In this document: positions 45,747-54,792 of the stretch, piece after piece
How positions within the stretch are numbered: the first letter of the stretch is position 1
Layout: each line of letters begins with the position of its first letter
From: Psychrobacillus sp044762745
Lineage (GTDB): Bacteria; Bacillota; Bacilli; Bacillales_A; Planococcaceae
DNA length: 64,000 bases
Assembly: GCF_044762745.1 (NCBI RefSeq)
Contig: NZ_JBIWEX010000003.1
Span: 1 to 64,000 of the forward strand
Direction of reading: 5' to 3'
Notes under the pieces: model-generated
The model's database searches: none
What the model saw: the letters and a program-made list of their open reading frames with translations, nothing else
Told to the model about the DNA's origin: nothing
Position numbers and translations under genes: made by a program

Positions 45747-45762
45747 CACAGAACACTTTCCT
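45728..45762. terminator. Terminator at the outer edge of dehydrogenase copy A
   Basis: Stem AGGAAAGCATTCTGT / ACAGAACACTTTCCT with a 5-base loop (some G-T and mismatch pairs). It matches the reverse complement of the hairpin at 50182-50216. It terminates copy A on the minus strand. Confidence 0.8.
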
Positions 45763-45818
45763 ATTAAAGAGAAAGAGATTGTATAATCAACCAATTAAAT
45801 GGAAACTCTATTCAATTA

Positions 45819-46652
45819 TTAAGCTTTTGGTTTTTCTTTACCCATTGAGTCAAATAATTGTGTTGATGATAAAGCGTTAAATGGCATTGATACATTATGT
45901 TTAATTCCTTGGTTGTAAGTTGCGATTAAGTCTTTTAATAGAACAGATAATGCAGTTGCTGCTGTCCATTCTGAAACGTCACTCCAGTTTCTAACTACCC
46001 AGCTATCCCCTGTACTCACTTTTAATAAGTTTAAAATTTCTTCTTCAGGTAAGTTATAGTGTTTACCTAATTTTAAACCTTCAGCCACCGCATTCATGTT
46101 AACACCTAAGATCATGTTATTAACTAATTTTGCTACTTGGCTGTTACCTGGTTCTGTACCATAGTAGAATGTATTAGATCCAATCGCATCAAAGTATGGA
46201 TTAGATGATTTCACGATGTCTTCTGAACCAGCTGTCATAATCGATAATGTTCCAGCCTGAGCACCTGAAGCACCACCGCTTACTGCTGCACTAATTAATG
46301 TTAAATCACTTTTTTCTTCAACTTCTTTACCTAATTGATTCATTGTATCAGGATCAAGTGTACTCATAACAATAACTGTTTTATTTTTAGGCCCGGCAGT
46401 TAAAAGACCACCTTCACCAAAAATAACGTCTACAGTTTGTGCATAGTCACGAACCATTGAGATAATTGCTTCGTCGGCTTGTTCGCCTACTTCTTTTATA
46501 GTTTCTACCATTGTAATACCAGCAGCTTCTGCTTTTTCGTAAACACCTTTAAATGCATCGTAACCGATTACTTCAAAACCAGCTTTTTTTAAGTTAACTG
46601 CCATTGGGAAGCCCATTGTTCCTAATCCGATAAATCCAATTTTTTTACTCAT
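45819..46652 (-). CDS. Beta-hydroxyacid dehydrogenase (3-hydroxyisobutyrate dehydrogenase-like), copy A
   Basis: A 277-residue NAD-binding protein. It has the N-terminal FIGLGTMGFPMAVNLKKAG with GxGxxG, the substrate motif ISAAVSGGASGAQAGTL near 118, and catalytic Lys in AKLVNNMILG near 170. It oxidises a 3-hydroxyacid such as 3-hydroxyisobutyrate, tartronate semialdehyde or glycerate-type compounds. ATG 46652 has GGAGG 8 bases upstream. It lies 257 bases downstream of a GntP-family permease, the likely carrier for its substrate. Copy B at 49.3 kb is closely similar. Confidence 0.88.
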   Translation of the reverse strand: MSKKIGFIGLGTMGFPMAVNLKKAGFEVIGYDAFKGVYEKAEAAGITMVETIKEVGEQADEAIISMVRDYAQTVDVIFGEGGLLTAGPKNKTVIVMSTLDPDTMNQLGKEVEEKSDLTLISAAVSGGASGAQAGTLSIMTAGSEDIVKSSNPYFDAIGSNTFYYGTEPGNSQVAKLVNNMILGVNMNAVAEGLKLGKHYNLPEEEILNLLKVSTGDSWVVRNWSDVSEWTAATALSVLLKDLIATYNQGIKHNVSMPFNALSSTQLFDSMGKEKPKA

Positions 46653-46909
46653 ATTTATTTCCTCCAATATCAAATTTTCTGCGTAGAGTCACTCGACCAG
46701 TTAGCTATTACGCACTCATTAGATGGTGGCTGCTTCTATGCCAACATTCTGGTTGTCTATGCAACTCCACGTCATTTTCCACTTAACGTATACTTTGTTT
46801 TTTATATTAATTAAATCGATCTTATATAAAGTGTTAGCATAAGGTTCTAAATGATTCGTTAGTGTTGAAAAAGTCATTACAAGTATGGAAACTTGCTACA
46901 GTAAAATAA

Positions 46910-48229
46910 TTAAGCTAAACCTAAGAGTGTCATGACAACGATAACGGCCATTGCTACCCAGCTGGTAACGCTTATACTGATAAATGCATTTTTGAAAGTG
47001 TCTTTCATCGTTAATCCCGTTAAATTGTTAAATATAATCAGGAATCCAGAGTAAGGAACAATTGCTAGAGCTCCAGATCCGACTGCAATAGCGCGGTGAA
47101 CCGTTGCTGGATCTAATCCCAATCCCAAATAGTATGGGGCAAAATTCGTAACAGCAATACCAATTGCTCCAACAGCAGAAGCAGTAATACCACTAATAAT
47201 ACCTGTACCAATCATTAATGAGAGTACGGGAGGTCCCGGAATTGATTGAATTAATTTAAATACACCGTTAAACGCAGGAACACTTGTTGCAATGCTACCA
47301 AATGCAATCGTACTACCCGTTGTAATCGTTGATGTTACCGATTCGTTAGCACCTTGATTTAATACTTCTTTTTGCTGAGCGATTTGTTTACGGAATAATA
47401 TCGCACTCAAAAGAATCGCAACAATCAAAGCGATAATGATAATGCTGCTCACAGAACTAAATATTAAGATTATGGCTAATAACACGATGATAGGCAGTAA
47501 GCTGATAATGAATGATGGAAGCACTCGTGTAGCTGTCACATCACTATTTCCAACCTTTTCTTTCACATTAAATGTCTCGTTATTACGCAAGCTTTTGGAT
47601 AACGACAATTTCATAAATACTAGTATGAAGACAATTGCTACGATGGAAGTGACGATTCCGATAAGCGGCGCAGCAGTTAGTGTAGTTCCCAAAGCCGTTG
47701 AAGGCACAATATTGTGTAATGAAGGTGCCCCAGGTAACATCGTCATCGTGAACGTTGAAGTCCCACCAAACACAGGAATGGCAACTAATTTCCACGAAAT
47801 ATTAAGTTCTCTAAAGATAGGTTTAGCCATAGGAATTAATGCGAATATGATGACGAATACATTAATACCACCGTAAGTAAGAATGGCAGAAATAATAAAT
47901 AATGCCACTAATGCGTTGTACGGGTTCTTTGTTCCTACTACCGACAATACTCTATTTGCAATGGAAACAGTTGCACCGCTTTTATCCATGTATTTCGCTA
48001 ATATTGAACCTAATAAGAATATAGTGAAATTTGATGCAACAAACCCAGCAAGTGACCCCATATAAGAATTTTCTTTACCAAATACGGTTTCTAGTATAGG
48101 CACATCGTTAAATAGCAACACGACAATCGTCGCTATTGGTGCTGCAATGATGATATTGAACTTTTTAATTATTAAGATAATAATAGTTAGTATACCTAAT
48201 AATATCCCTAAAATACCTAATATATCCAT
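46910..48229 (-). CDS. GntP-family permease (gluconate/hydroxyacid transporter)
   Basis: A 439-residue, about 12-14-helix transporter of the GntP family. Features are the N-terminal FNIIIAAPIATIVVLL, the middle segment GGTSTFTMTMLPGAPSLHNI, and GIISGITASAVGAIGIAV near 345. Members carry gluconate, D-glycerate, hydroxybutyrate or other hydroxyacids in symport with H+ or Na+. RBS GAGGCAGAG precedes the ATG. With the downstream dehydrogenase copy A it looks like a transporter/dehydrogenase unit for a hydroxyacid. It lies between two inverted dehydrogenase copies. Confidence 0.88.
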   Translation of the reverse strand: MDILGILGILLGILTIIILIIKKFNIIIAAPIATIVVLLFNDVPILETVFGKENSYMGSLAGFVASNFTIFLLGSILAKYMDKSGATVSIANRVLSVVGTKNPYNALVALFIISAILTYGGINVFVIIFALIPMAKPIFRELNISWKLVAIPVFGGTSTFTMTMLPGAPSLHNIVPSTALGTTLTAAPLIGIVTSIVAIVFILVFMKLSLSKSLRNNETFNVKEKVGNSDVTATRVLPSFIISLLPIIVLLAIILIFSSVSSIIIIALIVAILLSAILFRKQIAQQKEVLNQGANESVTSTITTGSTIAFGSIATSVPAFNGVFKLIQSIPGPPVLSLMIGTGIISGITASAVGAIGIAVTNFAPYYLGLGLDPATVHRAIAVGSGALAIVPYSGFLIIFNNLTGLTMKDTFKNAFISISVTSWVAMAVIVVMTLLGLA

Positions 48230-48462
48230 TTTAACTCTGCCTCTTTTTCTTCTCTAGTTGTTAACGGTATTAAGTAAGCAACTATTTCCCTAAATCATTC
48301 ATACTTTTTCTAAAATCTATCTCAAAACGTATTGTGGTGCTGTTTATTGTTTAATTTGGTTGCACAGTTAAAGTCCGAATTGATTAAAAAACAACGTTTT
48401 TTTAAAAATTAGAGGTATGTATAATTGAGAATTATTTATGGCTTGATTTCTATTAACTAGCA

Positions 48463-48890
48463 CGTTTATGTTCAAACCAAGCTGCTTTAACATATGGTCA
48501 TTTAAATCTTCTTAGCAGTTTCAATATTATGTCTGTATTTCTAAATCCTTACTTGTTACATTTCTTTGAGGAAAACTTTTTTACCACCTATAGATCATTC
48601 AGTACACGCGGGAAGCTCTTCCATGGAATCACAGTTCCAACAATTTCTTCTGGAGTTAATCCAACTGTAAGTCCTGTGTTGAAGCGACTCTGTATCTAGA
48701 GTACATGAGAAGTGATTGTGGCAAGCGTACGTTACTGATCAGTTAGCCCTCTCGTGAATAAATATCTCCAAAAACAAATTCAACAATATAACTCTCTAAA
48801 TCAGATGCATGTTCTTTAAATTCGTCTATCCTATGTAATATCTAAACCTATTTGGAAACGCATTATTTTCCTTGTTGTTTTCCTCCCAAG
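48463..48890 (-). pseudogene. Decayed copy of the CMD-family gene
   Basis: The nucleotide sequence aligns with 41520-41990, for example the stretches CAGTTCCAACAATTTCTTCT and GTGAATAAATATCTCCAAAA, but it has many substitutions, indels and stops, and no intact frame. The ancestral start region is still recognisable (TTTTCCTCCCAAG). It is a relic of the CMD gene that stands intact at 41563-41988. Confidence 0.8.
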
Positions 48891-48978
48891 ATGTTATCTG
48901 TATTTGACAGTAATACTATAACCAGTTTTCACAAATTCGTAAAATATATATAATTCATGGAACACATTCCTTTTTTTC

Positions 48979-49190
48979 ATGATTGATGAGGTATTTCAGC
49001 TGAAATATACTGGATAAATGCACGAACTGCAGGTGAAGCGTATTTCATATTTTTTAAAATAAATCCTAAATTCCAAGGAATACTTGGATTATCGATGGGA
49101 ATCGCCTTGATTAAATCTTGATCGCCTTATTTCAAATGGGCTTTGGGAAAATCCAAATCCCTAAATTTCCGCCAATCATTCCACTAAAGA
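48979..49190 (-). pseudogene. Decayed copy of the LysR gene (C-terminal remnant)
   Basis: Aligns with the C-terminal end of the LysR gene at 42.1-42.3 kb (AATCCTAAATTCCAAGGAAT is shared). After the segment matching CCAATCATTCCACTA the copy jumps to the promoter region, so about 0.7 kb of the middle of lysR is deleted. The frame is broken. Confidence 0.8.
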
Positions 49191-49297
49191 ACTATGAAAT
49201 ATATACATAATTTGTATTCTTTTCATTCATTTTACTCATACTAATTTGAGATGTAAACTAAATGGGAACACAAATTTAAATTATGGAGGTTTTTATA

Positions 49298-50131
49298 ATG
49301 AGTAAAAAAATTGGATTTGTAGGATTAGGTACAATGGGCTTCCCGATGGCCGTTAATTTAAAAAAAGCTGGTTTTGAAGTAATTGGTTATGATGCATTTA
49401 AAGGTGTTTATAAGAAGGCAGAAGCTGCAGGAATAACAATGGTAGAGACGTTAAAAGAAGTGGCGGAACAAGCTGACGAAGCGATTATCTCAATGGTTCG
49501 TGACTTTAACCAAAATGTTGACATTATTTTTGGTGAAGGCGCTCTATTATCTGCCCAACCTAAAAATAAAACAATTATTGTCATGAGTACACTTGACCCT
49601 GAAACAATGAATCAATTAGGAAAAAAAGTCGAAGAAGAAAGTGATTTGAGATTAATTAGCGCTGCGGTAAGCGGTGGTGCTTCAGGTGCTCAAGCTGGAA
49701 CATTATCGATTATGACAGCTGGTTCAGAAGACATCGTGAAATCTTTTAAGGCCTACTTTGATGCGATTGGATCCAATACATTCTACTATGGCGAGGAACC
49801 AGGAAACAGCCAAGTAGCAAAATTAGTTAATAATATGATTTTAGGTATTAACATGAATGCCGTAGCTGAAGGACTTAAATTAGGAAATCACTATAACTTA
49901 CCCCAAGAAGAGATCTTAAACCTATTAAAAGTAAGTACAGGGGATAGTTGGGTAGTTAGAAATTGGAGCGATATTTCTGAATGGACAGCAGACACTGCCT
50001 TGGCTGTTTTACTTAAAGACTTAAAAGCGGCTTATAACGAAGGGCTTAACCATAATGTATTGATGCCGTTCAATGCCTTATCATCTACACAATTATTTGA
50101 TTCTATGGGAAAAGAGAAACCAGAGGCCAAA
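49298..50131 (+). CDS. Beta-hydroxyacid dehydrogenase, copy B
   Basis: A near twin of copy A, with the same GxGxxG N-terminus (FVGLGTMGFPMAVNL), SGGASGAQAGTLSIM, and AKLVNNMILG with the catalytic Lys. It ends GKEKPEAK. ATG 49298 has GGAGG 8 bases upstream. It is preceded by the relic LysR and its promoter and so is the divergent gene of the ancestral CMD-LysR-dehydrogenase module. It is transcribed toward the inverted terminator at 50182. Confidence 0.88.
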
Positions 50132-50181
50132 TAGTTGAATAAAGTTACCACTTAATTGGTTGATTATACAATAATTCTAAT

Positions 50182-50216
50182 AGGAAAGTGTTCTGTGTTG
50201 AACAGAATGCTTTCCT
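50182..50216. terminator. Terminator after dehydrogenase copy B
   Basis: Stem AGGAAAGTGTTCTGT / ACAGAATGCTTTCCT with a 5-base loop, followed by TATTTGTTTTG. It is the inverted counterpart of the hairpin at 45728-45762. Confidence 0.85.
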
Positions 50217-50420
50217 TATTTGTTTTGCATGAATTTTAATAAATACATTATTTTAGTAACTAAACCTATTTATACACCTATAAAATTAATCTATTAAATT
50301 TGGTCTTGTCTGTTGTGATTCTATTATAAATGTAGCTGAAAATTGTTATATCTATTGGTTTGTACAGCAGCTCAACAGGAGGTATTGCCTCAGGGGATAA
50401 ACAAGGACTTGCTATTATTG

Positions 50421-50918
50421 TTATGGATGTTTTTGGGGCGTCAAATTCTCATAGACCACCTTGATTTCATTGACGATTTCTTCGGGAAGGGATGTCTCAA
50501 CTGTTTTCATTCCCAATTGGGCTCTCCTCGGTTTATAGCGGTGCAGCAACACTCTTGATAGATGTGTCATGACATGGTGGAGCTCGAAAAGGACTCTCAA
50601 ATAATCCTTTTCGATATATGTATGTTCGGTCACGGTAAACAGATCAACATGCACTAAATTCTCATAGACTGCTAGGATCTGTGGAGCCACAATGACAATA
50701 TCATCATGAAACAGTATTTTATTATAAGCCTCTAAATGTTGGATCCTGCTTTGAAGGAATTCTTTTTCATCTTCATCATTCACCAGGCAATACAGATCTA
50801 TATCTGAGTGCTCGTCCTGTTCGCCGCGCCCTATTGAACCTTTTAAGAAAATCGATTGCACCCTGTTGTCTTTCTTCAGACTGTTTACAATTGCATGCAC
50901 TACATCGTCTAAAATCAT
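50421..50918 (-). CDS. Minimal nucleotidyltransferase-domain protein
   Basis: A 165-residue protein of the MNT/polymerase-beta-like nucleotidyltransferase family: FLKGSIGRGEQDEHSDIDLY near 24-43 with GS and DxD, then a helical part. It lacks the larger helper domain of AadA-type enzymes. No HEPN partner is adjacent, so a HEPN-MNT toxin-antitoxin pairing is not supported. RBS GAGGAGGGAG precedes the ATG. It is a single gene. Confidence 0.82.
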   Translation of the reverse strand: MILDDVVHAIVNSLKKDNRVQSIFLKGSIGRGEQDEHSDIDLYCLVNDEDEKEFLQSRIQHLEAYNKILFHDDIVIVAPQILAVYENLVHVDLFTVTEHTYIEKDYLRVLFELHHVMTHLSRVLLHRYKPRRAQLGMKTVETSLPEEIVNEIKVVYENLTPQKHP

Positions 50919-51054
50919 CGGGACTCCCTCCTCAAAAAACTAGATATTGCACCATCAGGTATTTTGCAAACTTTCTTTTAAAATGTGAAAAAGGGTTATC
51001 TGGAGATCAAAGCTTTCTTAAATTTCGCTATTGACAGCTGCCCCAAAGGTACTC

Positions 51055-51375
51055 TTAGAAATAACTTCTGTAATCATAAAGCATTGCTGCTAGTGTTATG
51101 ATTGTGTATGCCAAAGATGTGATAAAAACAATATTAGGTGAAAACTCAAACTTTTGACTTTCCATTCTAATACCTGTGGAACCTTGAATGGTCATATCCA
51201 AGTGTCGGGAACCAAGACTACCCTTTGAAGTAAAAAACCAAATAATAATGGTAACTGATAATCCAATTAAAAATGAATAGTCAATGAATTTCGTATGAGT
51301 GAAATATGTTATACCGAAACTCAAACCTAATAAAACTAATAAAGTTATAACAATGGTTAGTAATTTTCGTTTCAT
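51055..51375 (-). CDS. Small membrane protein, hypothetical
   Basis: A protein of 106 residues starting at ATG 51375, which has AAGGGGA 8 bases upstream (an in-frame TTG at 51399 is less likely). It has three predicted helices: LLTIVITLLVLLGLSFGITY near the start, FLIGLSVTIIIWFF in the middle, and VFITSLAYTIITLAAML near the end. Between the last two is a polar stretch (SRHLDMTIQGSTGIRME). No family recognised. Confidence 0.7.
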   Translation of the reverse strand: MKRKLLTIVITLLVLLGLSFGITYFTHTKFIDYSFLIGLSVTIIIWFFTSKGSLGSRHLDMTIQGSTGIRMESQKFEFSPNIVFITSLAYTIITLAAMLYDYRSYF

Positions 51376-51633
51376 ATTGTCTTCCCCTTTCCGATTCAAG
51401 TACTATGTATCTAAAATATATACGATTAAACAAACGTTTAGTTTTACAAATATTTAGTCTTTTTCCATTAAACTAGAATTCTGTATCGGCTATACTAAAA
51501 CAGACAGTTTTGCTGAGATGTCGTGAACACTTTCCCCAACTCTAACAAACCATCTAGTAAACTAGAATTAATCGTTTACTGGATGTAAGAGACTTGGAGG
51601 AAAGCCTAGCCTTATAGGTATCAACTACTTCAT

Positions 51634-52128
51634 CTAAACTTCTAAAACCATTCGTACTGTTTTTAGAATATGACCATCAAAATCATCGTCAAATTCTTCA
51701 ACTGTGTTAAAACCTTTAGCTTCATAAAAAGTTTTACCTATTTTATTATCTTTTTCTACGTTTATATAAATCTCTCTTACATCTTCTAACATTTTAATCC
51801 CTTCTCGTAACAAAGCAGTACCTATTCCCCCTCCTTGATGTTCAGGATAAATATATATTGCCCCTAATTCAACTTCACCTTCATTTTTAACTGGGGAGAA
51901 ATTAGCAAAACCTACGATGCTATTTTTTACTTCTGCAACAAGTAATAATGAACCATTTAAACGTTTTTCCATCATTTCATCGCTGTATGCTGAGTTTAAA
52001 AATTGTTCTTGTATCTCAGATGGGATAATCCCTTCATAAGTCGCATTCCAACTTTTTTGTGCTACATCTTGAACTTTTCCCGTATCTTCTTTTATCATTT
52101 TACGAATTATGAAACTCACTTGTACCAT
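51634..52128 (-). CDS. GNAT-family N-acetyltransferase
   Basis: A 164-residue GNAT. The N-terminus carries IIRKMIKEDTGKVQDVAQKS and the acetyl-CoA loop is EHQGGGIGTALLREGI near 94. It ends with IYINVEKDNKIGKTFYEAKG. ATG 52128 sits directly on the GGAGG ribosome site, so the real start may be the in-frame GTG 9 bases downstream (52119), which has better spacing. It is a single gene. The acceptor is unknown. Confidence 0.85.
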   Translation of the reverse strand: MVQVSFIIRKMIKEDTGKVQDVAQKSWNATYEGIIPSEIQEQFLNSAYSDEMMEKRLNGSLLLVAEVKNSIVGFANFSPVKNEGEVELGAIYIYPEHQGGGIGTALLREGIKMLEDVREIYINVEKDNKIGKTFYEAKGFNTVEEFDDDFDGHILKTVRMVLEV

Positions 52129-52303
52129 CCTCCATATAGTTTTGTATTGTTACAACAGATTCATCTTTAATCGTAAGTGACACATGTACAATAAGAAAAA
52201 AAGAGTTACCTGAGCAACCCAATGATTTTAACTAAAGCACTCGGCGTTAGTTAAAATAAGAAACTTATTTTTTACTCGAAGTTGCCTCGAACCATAAATT
52301 CCC

Positions 52304-52693
52304 TTATATCCCCAAAATAGTTTTAATACGGTTATTTTCTTCTTTCTTATCCAAATACTCAAAGAAACCCAGTTGATTCCCCCAAGGGTCAGTGAAAGTT
52401 CCCCATTTTGCAGAGACTTCTTCACGTGAGAATATCTCAAAGTTCTCAATTCCCAACTCTTTAACAAGTCTATCTCTTTCGGCAATTATATTAGTAACCC
52501 CTAAACGTAAAGGTCCACTACCTTCATAAGGCGTTCCTTCAGCAACTTGCAACCAACAACCAGGTAGGATTTCCCATTCGATGAATCCATCGTGTGGTAT
52601 TAGATCAGGCTTTTTGTTTAGTAAAATTTCATACCACCTATGACCTTGTTGAATATTAGTTACACGGATTTGATTAGTTATTTCAAAAATCAT
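52304..52693 (-). CDS. VOC-family (glyoxalase-like) protein
   Basis: A 129-residue VOC unit with the strand IRVTNIQQGHRWYEILL at the start and AKWGTFTDPWGNQLGFFEYL near the end, the DP-GN-x-F-E closing motif with a conserved Glu. It is likely a small-molecule binding or lyase protein; no substrate is clear. RBS GGGAGG precedes the ATG. It is a single gene. Confidence 0.82.
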   Translation of the reverse strand: MIFEITNQIRVTNIQQGHRWYEILLNKKPDLIPHDGFIEWEILPGCWLQVAEGTPYEGSGPLRLGVTNIIAERDRLVKELGIENFEIFSREEVSAKWGTFTDPWGNQLGFFEYLDKKEENNRIKTILGI

Positions 52694-52847
52694 TTATTTC
52701 CCTCCTAGAATTGTATATATCTATAAATTCTAGGAGTCGAGATAATACTCCTTCTTATTCTTAGACTAAACTGCTACGTAGTTCGACCTTCTGATCGATG
52801 TCATTTGGCAAATACGGTACTAATAAAAGTTCCTTTAAATTACAATT

Positions 52848-53321
52848 TTACTTTCTCCTAACAGACCTGTTCTGCAAAAGTCCCCATTTGTTAAAAAAAG
52901 ACCTCCAAATAACTAGTATATGATAGTAAATGAGTGATGCAATTATCCCAAGACCCATAAAATTAATTGTCTCTGAATTAAATTCAACTGCACCATTTGA
53001 AAGTATTAACAAAAAAATAATAGTACTAACAACTCCCGCCAAAATATAACAAACTAAGTTTATAAAATACCTTATACTACCAAATTGTTTTTGGTACTTC
53101 ACACACAAATTATCAATAATAAACGACCAAATAACACCCGCTATTATTAATATAGGACCCGAGTATGTAGTATAGATAATAAATAGTCCCGAAAGAGAAG
53201 TATAAGAAGTATTTGGTTGTCTATTTGAAATAGGCTCATAAGCAAAAACGGCAATTGATATACTTAATAATGCAGTTGCTACTATTCCAATTAAGATACG
53301 TTTAACTATTTCAACAAGCAC
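52848..53321 (-). CDS. Hypothetical membrane protein with four helices
   Basis: A 157-residue protein with about four transmembrane helices: ILIGIVATALLSISIAVFAY, IIYTTYSGPILIIAGVIWSF, FINLVCYILAGVVSTIIFLL and FMGLGIIASLIYYHILVIW. The ends are basic (RSFFNKWGLLQNRSVRRK), which places the C-terminus in the cytoplasm. The start is probably GTG 53321 with AAGGATG upstream. No family or operon partner is recognised. Confidence 0.65.
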   Translation of the reverse strand: MLVEIVKRILIGIVATALLSISIAVFAYEPISNRQPNTSYTSLSGLFIIYTTYSGPILIIAGVIWSFIIDNLCVKYQKQFGSIRYFINLVCYILAGVVSTIIFLLILSNGAVEFNSETINFMGLGIIASLIYYHILVIWRSFFNKWGLLQNRSVRRK

Positions 53322-53737
53322 TTATAAAACATCCTTTCGTTTAGTCTATCATTCTATACGTTTGGCAATAATCCCTTTAATCGTACTTTTTAGGAACAAT
53401 AGATTACTCTTAATCTCAGTCCGGTTATTTCAAAAATATACTACTTTACTTAATTTATTCGACGATACATAATCAATGCTATTAATTTCAAAAAGCGGAT
53501 AAGATGGATCACCGAAGTCTACCTGATGTTTTGTAAGTAAAAAGACCATCGAAAATGATGGTCTTTTGCTATCCAGTCTGTATCTGATTTATATATAAAT
53601 TTTCCATGGAAATATATAAGCGTCAGACTGAAGTTCTAGGTGCTATTTATTAAAATTAAAAGAGGATCATCAATCATTTCAACATCTTGAATTATTATGT
53701 ACAAGATAAATTCAAAATTTGATAATTTTCTTTGTTT
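53322..53737. other. Intergenic region between membrane protein and LysR genes
   Basis: No gene seen. It contains the hairpin at 53540-53567. The rest is AT-rich. Confidence 0.5.
53540..53567. terminator. Hairpin terminator
   Basis: Perfect 11-base stem AAAAGACCATC / GATGGTCTTTT with a 6-base loop (T-runs at both ends). It is about 170 bases past the LysR stop on the minus strand and probably terminates that gene. Confidence 0.75.
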
Positions 53738-54625
53738 CTATTTATCCTTTCTTATACCCTGAAAATAGCTGTGACAATGCGAAACGAAAGCCTCTGAGAT
53801 TTTTGTTGGGTATGTATATCGATGCTTTAATAAGCCAATCGTACGTGTAAACTTCCCATTTTTAATTTTTAAATGCTTTATTTTATCTTCATATAAATTA
53901 ACAGATGTTTCAGGTGTAAACGCTGCCCCACGTCCATTTTTTACTAACTGCAAAATCGTTGTTGCTTCTTCTACTTCTACTTGATAAATAGGCGTATATC
54001 CTACTGTTTTGCAAAATTGATCCGTAAATTGACGAAAACTGTACTGATCTGTTAATCCGATAAATGATATATTCTCCAATTCCATTAAGTCAATTGTACC
54101 TGTTTTAGCCTCTTTAAATGATTTTGGAACAGTTAAAAAAATTTCTTCTTCAAATAATGGCACCCACTCTACATTCGAATGTTCTATTTTTTCTGTTGTA
54201 ATACACACATCATATTTGCCATTTTCAATAAACTGTTGCAAATTTTCTTTCGATAACGGAACTTGTTGATATTTCACATGTGGATACTCATTAAAAAATA
54301 TATCTATAATATTTGAAAATGTGTATGGAAGAGTTGTAACTATTGATAAATTACCATTTCCTTCCCCTCGTCTCTCCTCCAATCCACGCTCTAAATTACG
54401 TATTACGGAGAAAACATGCTCTGCTTCTCTAAATAAAAAACGGCCATTTTCATTTAATGAAATGTGTTTACCATTACGGAAAAATAGATCCATTTTTAGC
54501 TCTGCCTCGAGATTTGTAATCGCCTTGCTTAACGCTGGCTGCGATATCAAAAGTTCTTTTGCAGCTAGTGACATATTTTCTAATTCTGCTGTTATATAAA
54601 AGTATTTTAATTTAATTAAGTCCAT
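53738..54625 (-). CDS. LysR-family transcriptional regulator
   Basis: A 295-residue LysR: LIKLKYFYITAELENMSLAA, then LISQPALSKAITNLE as the recognition helix. The effector domain has VKNGRGAAFTPE near 230. It is divergent from the SDR-MFS gene pair and shares their intergenic region, where a perfect dyad with T-N11-A spacing occurs. It probably controls both itself and the pair. RBS TGAGGTGA precedes the ATG. Confidence 0.9.
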   Translation of the reverse strand: MDLIKLKYFYITAELENMSLAAKELLISQPALSKAITNLEAELKMDLFFRNGKHISLNENGRFLFREAEHVFSVIRNLERGLEERRGEGNGNLSIVTTLPYTFSNIIDIFFNEYPHVKYQQVPLSKENLQQFIENGKYDVCITTEKIEHSNVEWVPLFEEEIFLTVPKSFKEAKTGTIDLMELENISFIGLTDQYSFRQFTDQFCKTVGYTPIYQVEVEEATTILQLVKNGRGAAFTPETSVNLYEDKIKHLKIKNGKFTRTIGLLKHRYTYPTKISEAFVSHCHSYFQGIRKDK

Positions 54626-54640
54626 AGTTCACCTCATTAT

Positions 54641-54659
54641 TTATAACCTAAAGTTATAA
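54641..54659. promoter_or_regulatory. LysR-type operator: TTATAAC-CTAAA-GTTATAA dyad
   Basis: Perfect 7-base arms with a 5-base centre. The inner 13 bases, TAACCTAAAGTTA, form a T-N11-A box. It is 16 bases upstream of the LysR start and about 135 upstream of the SDR gene, the right place for autoregulation. Confidence 0.55.
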
Positions 54660-54792
54660 GTAAATAATAAATAAGTATTTTTAATTATATCAAAATGAGT
54701 ATAATATGTACATTGTCACTGATATGTGAACAATTTGTGAATCATACATAATTGTGGACAAAGTATGAACTAAATAGAGGGAGTTGTCGAAT

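Larger units (their letters stand above)
45728..46652. repeat. Inverted repeat arm A (dehydrogenase copy A plus terminator)
   Basis: This segment is the reverse-strand counterpart of 49298-50216. The similarity covers the whole dehydrogenase coding region and continues through the terminator. I counted about 35 amino-acid differences over about 277 residues. With arm B it bounds a 2.6-kb interior holding the GntP permease. Confidence 0.85.
49298..50216. repeat. Inverted repeat arm B (dehydrogenase copy B plus terminator)
   Basis: The plus-strand counterpart of 45728-46652. Similarity starts at the start codon and runs through the terminator hairpin and a little beyond (AAACAAATAAGG in reverse complement). 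The arms face away from each other and could support inversion of the segment between them. Confidence 0.85.

Noticed and set aside
50421..50918. HEPN-MNT toxin-antitoxin pair
   Set aside because: The MNT-like gene has no adjacent HEPN gene, so a toxin-antitoxin system is not supported.
52228..52485. 85-residue minus-strand ORF inside the VOC gene region
   Set aside because: It overlaps the VOC gene (52304-52693) in another frame on the same strand and has no family features.
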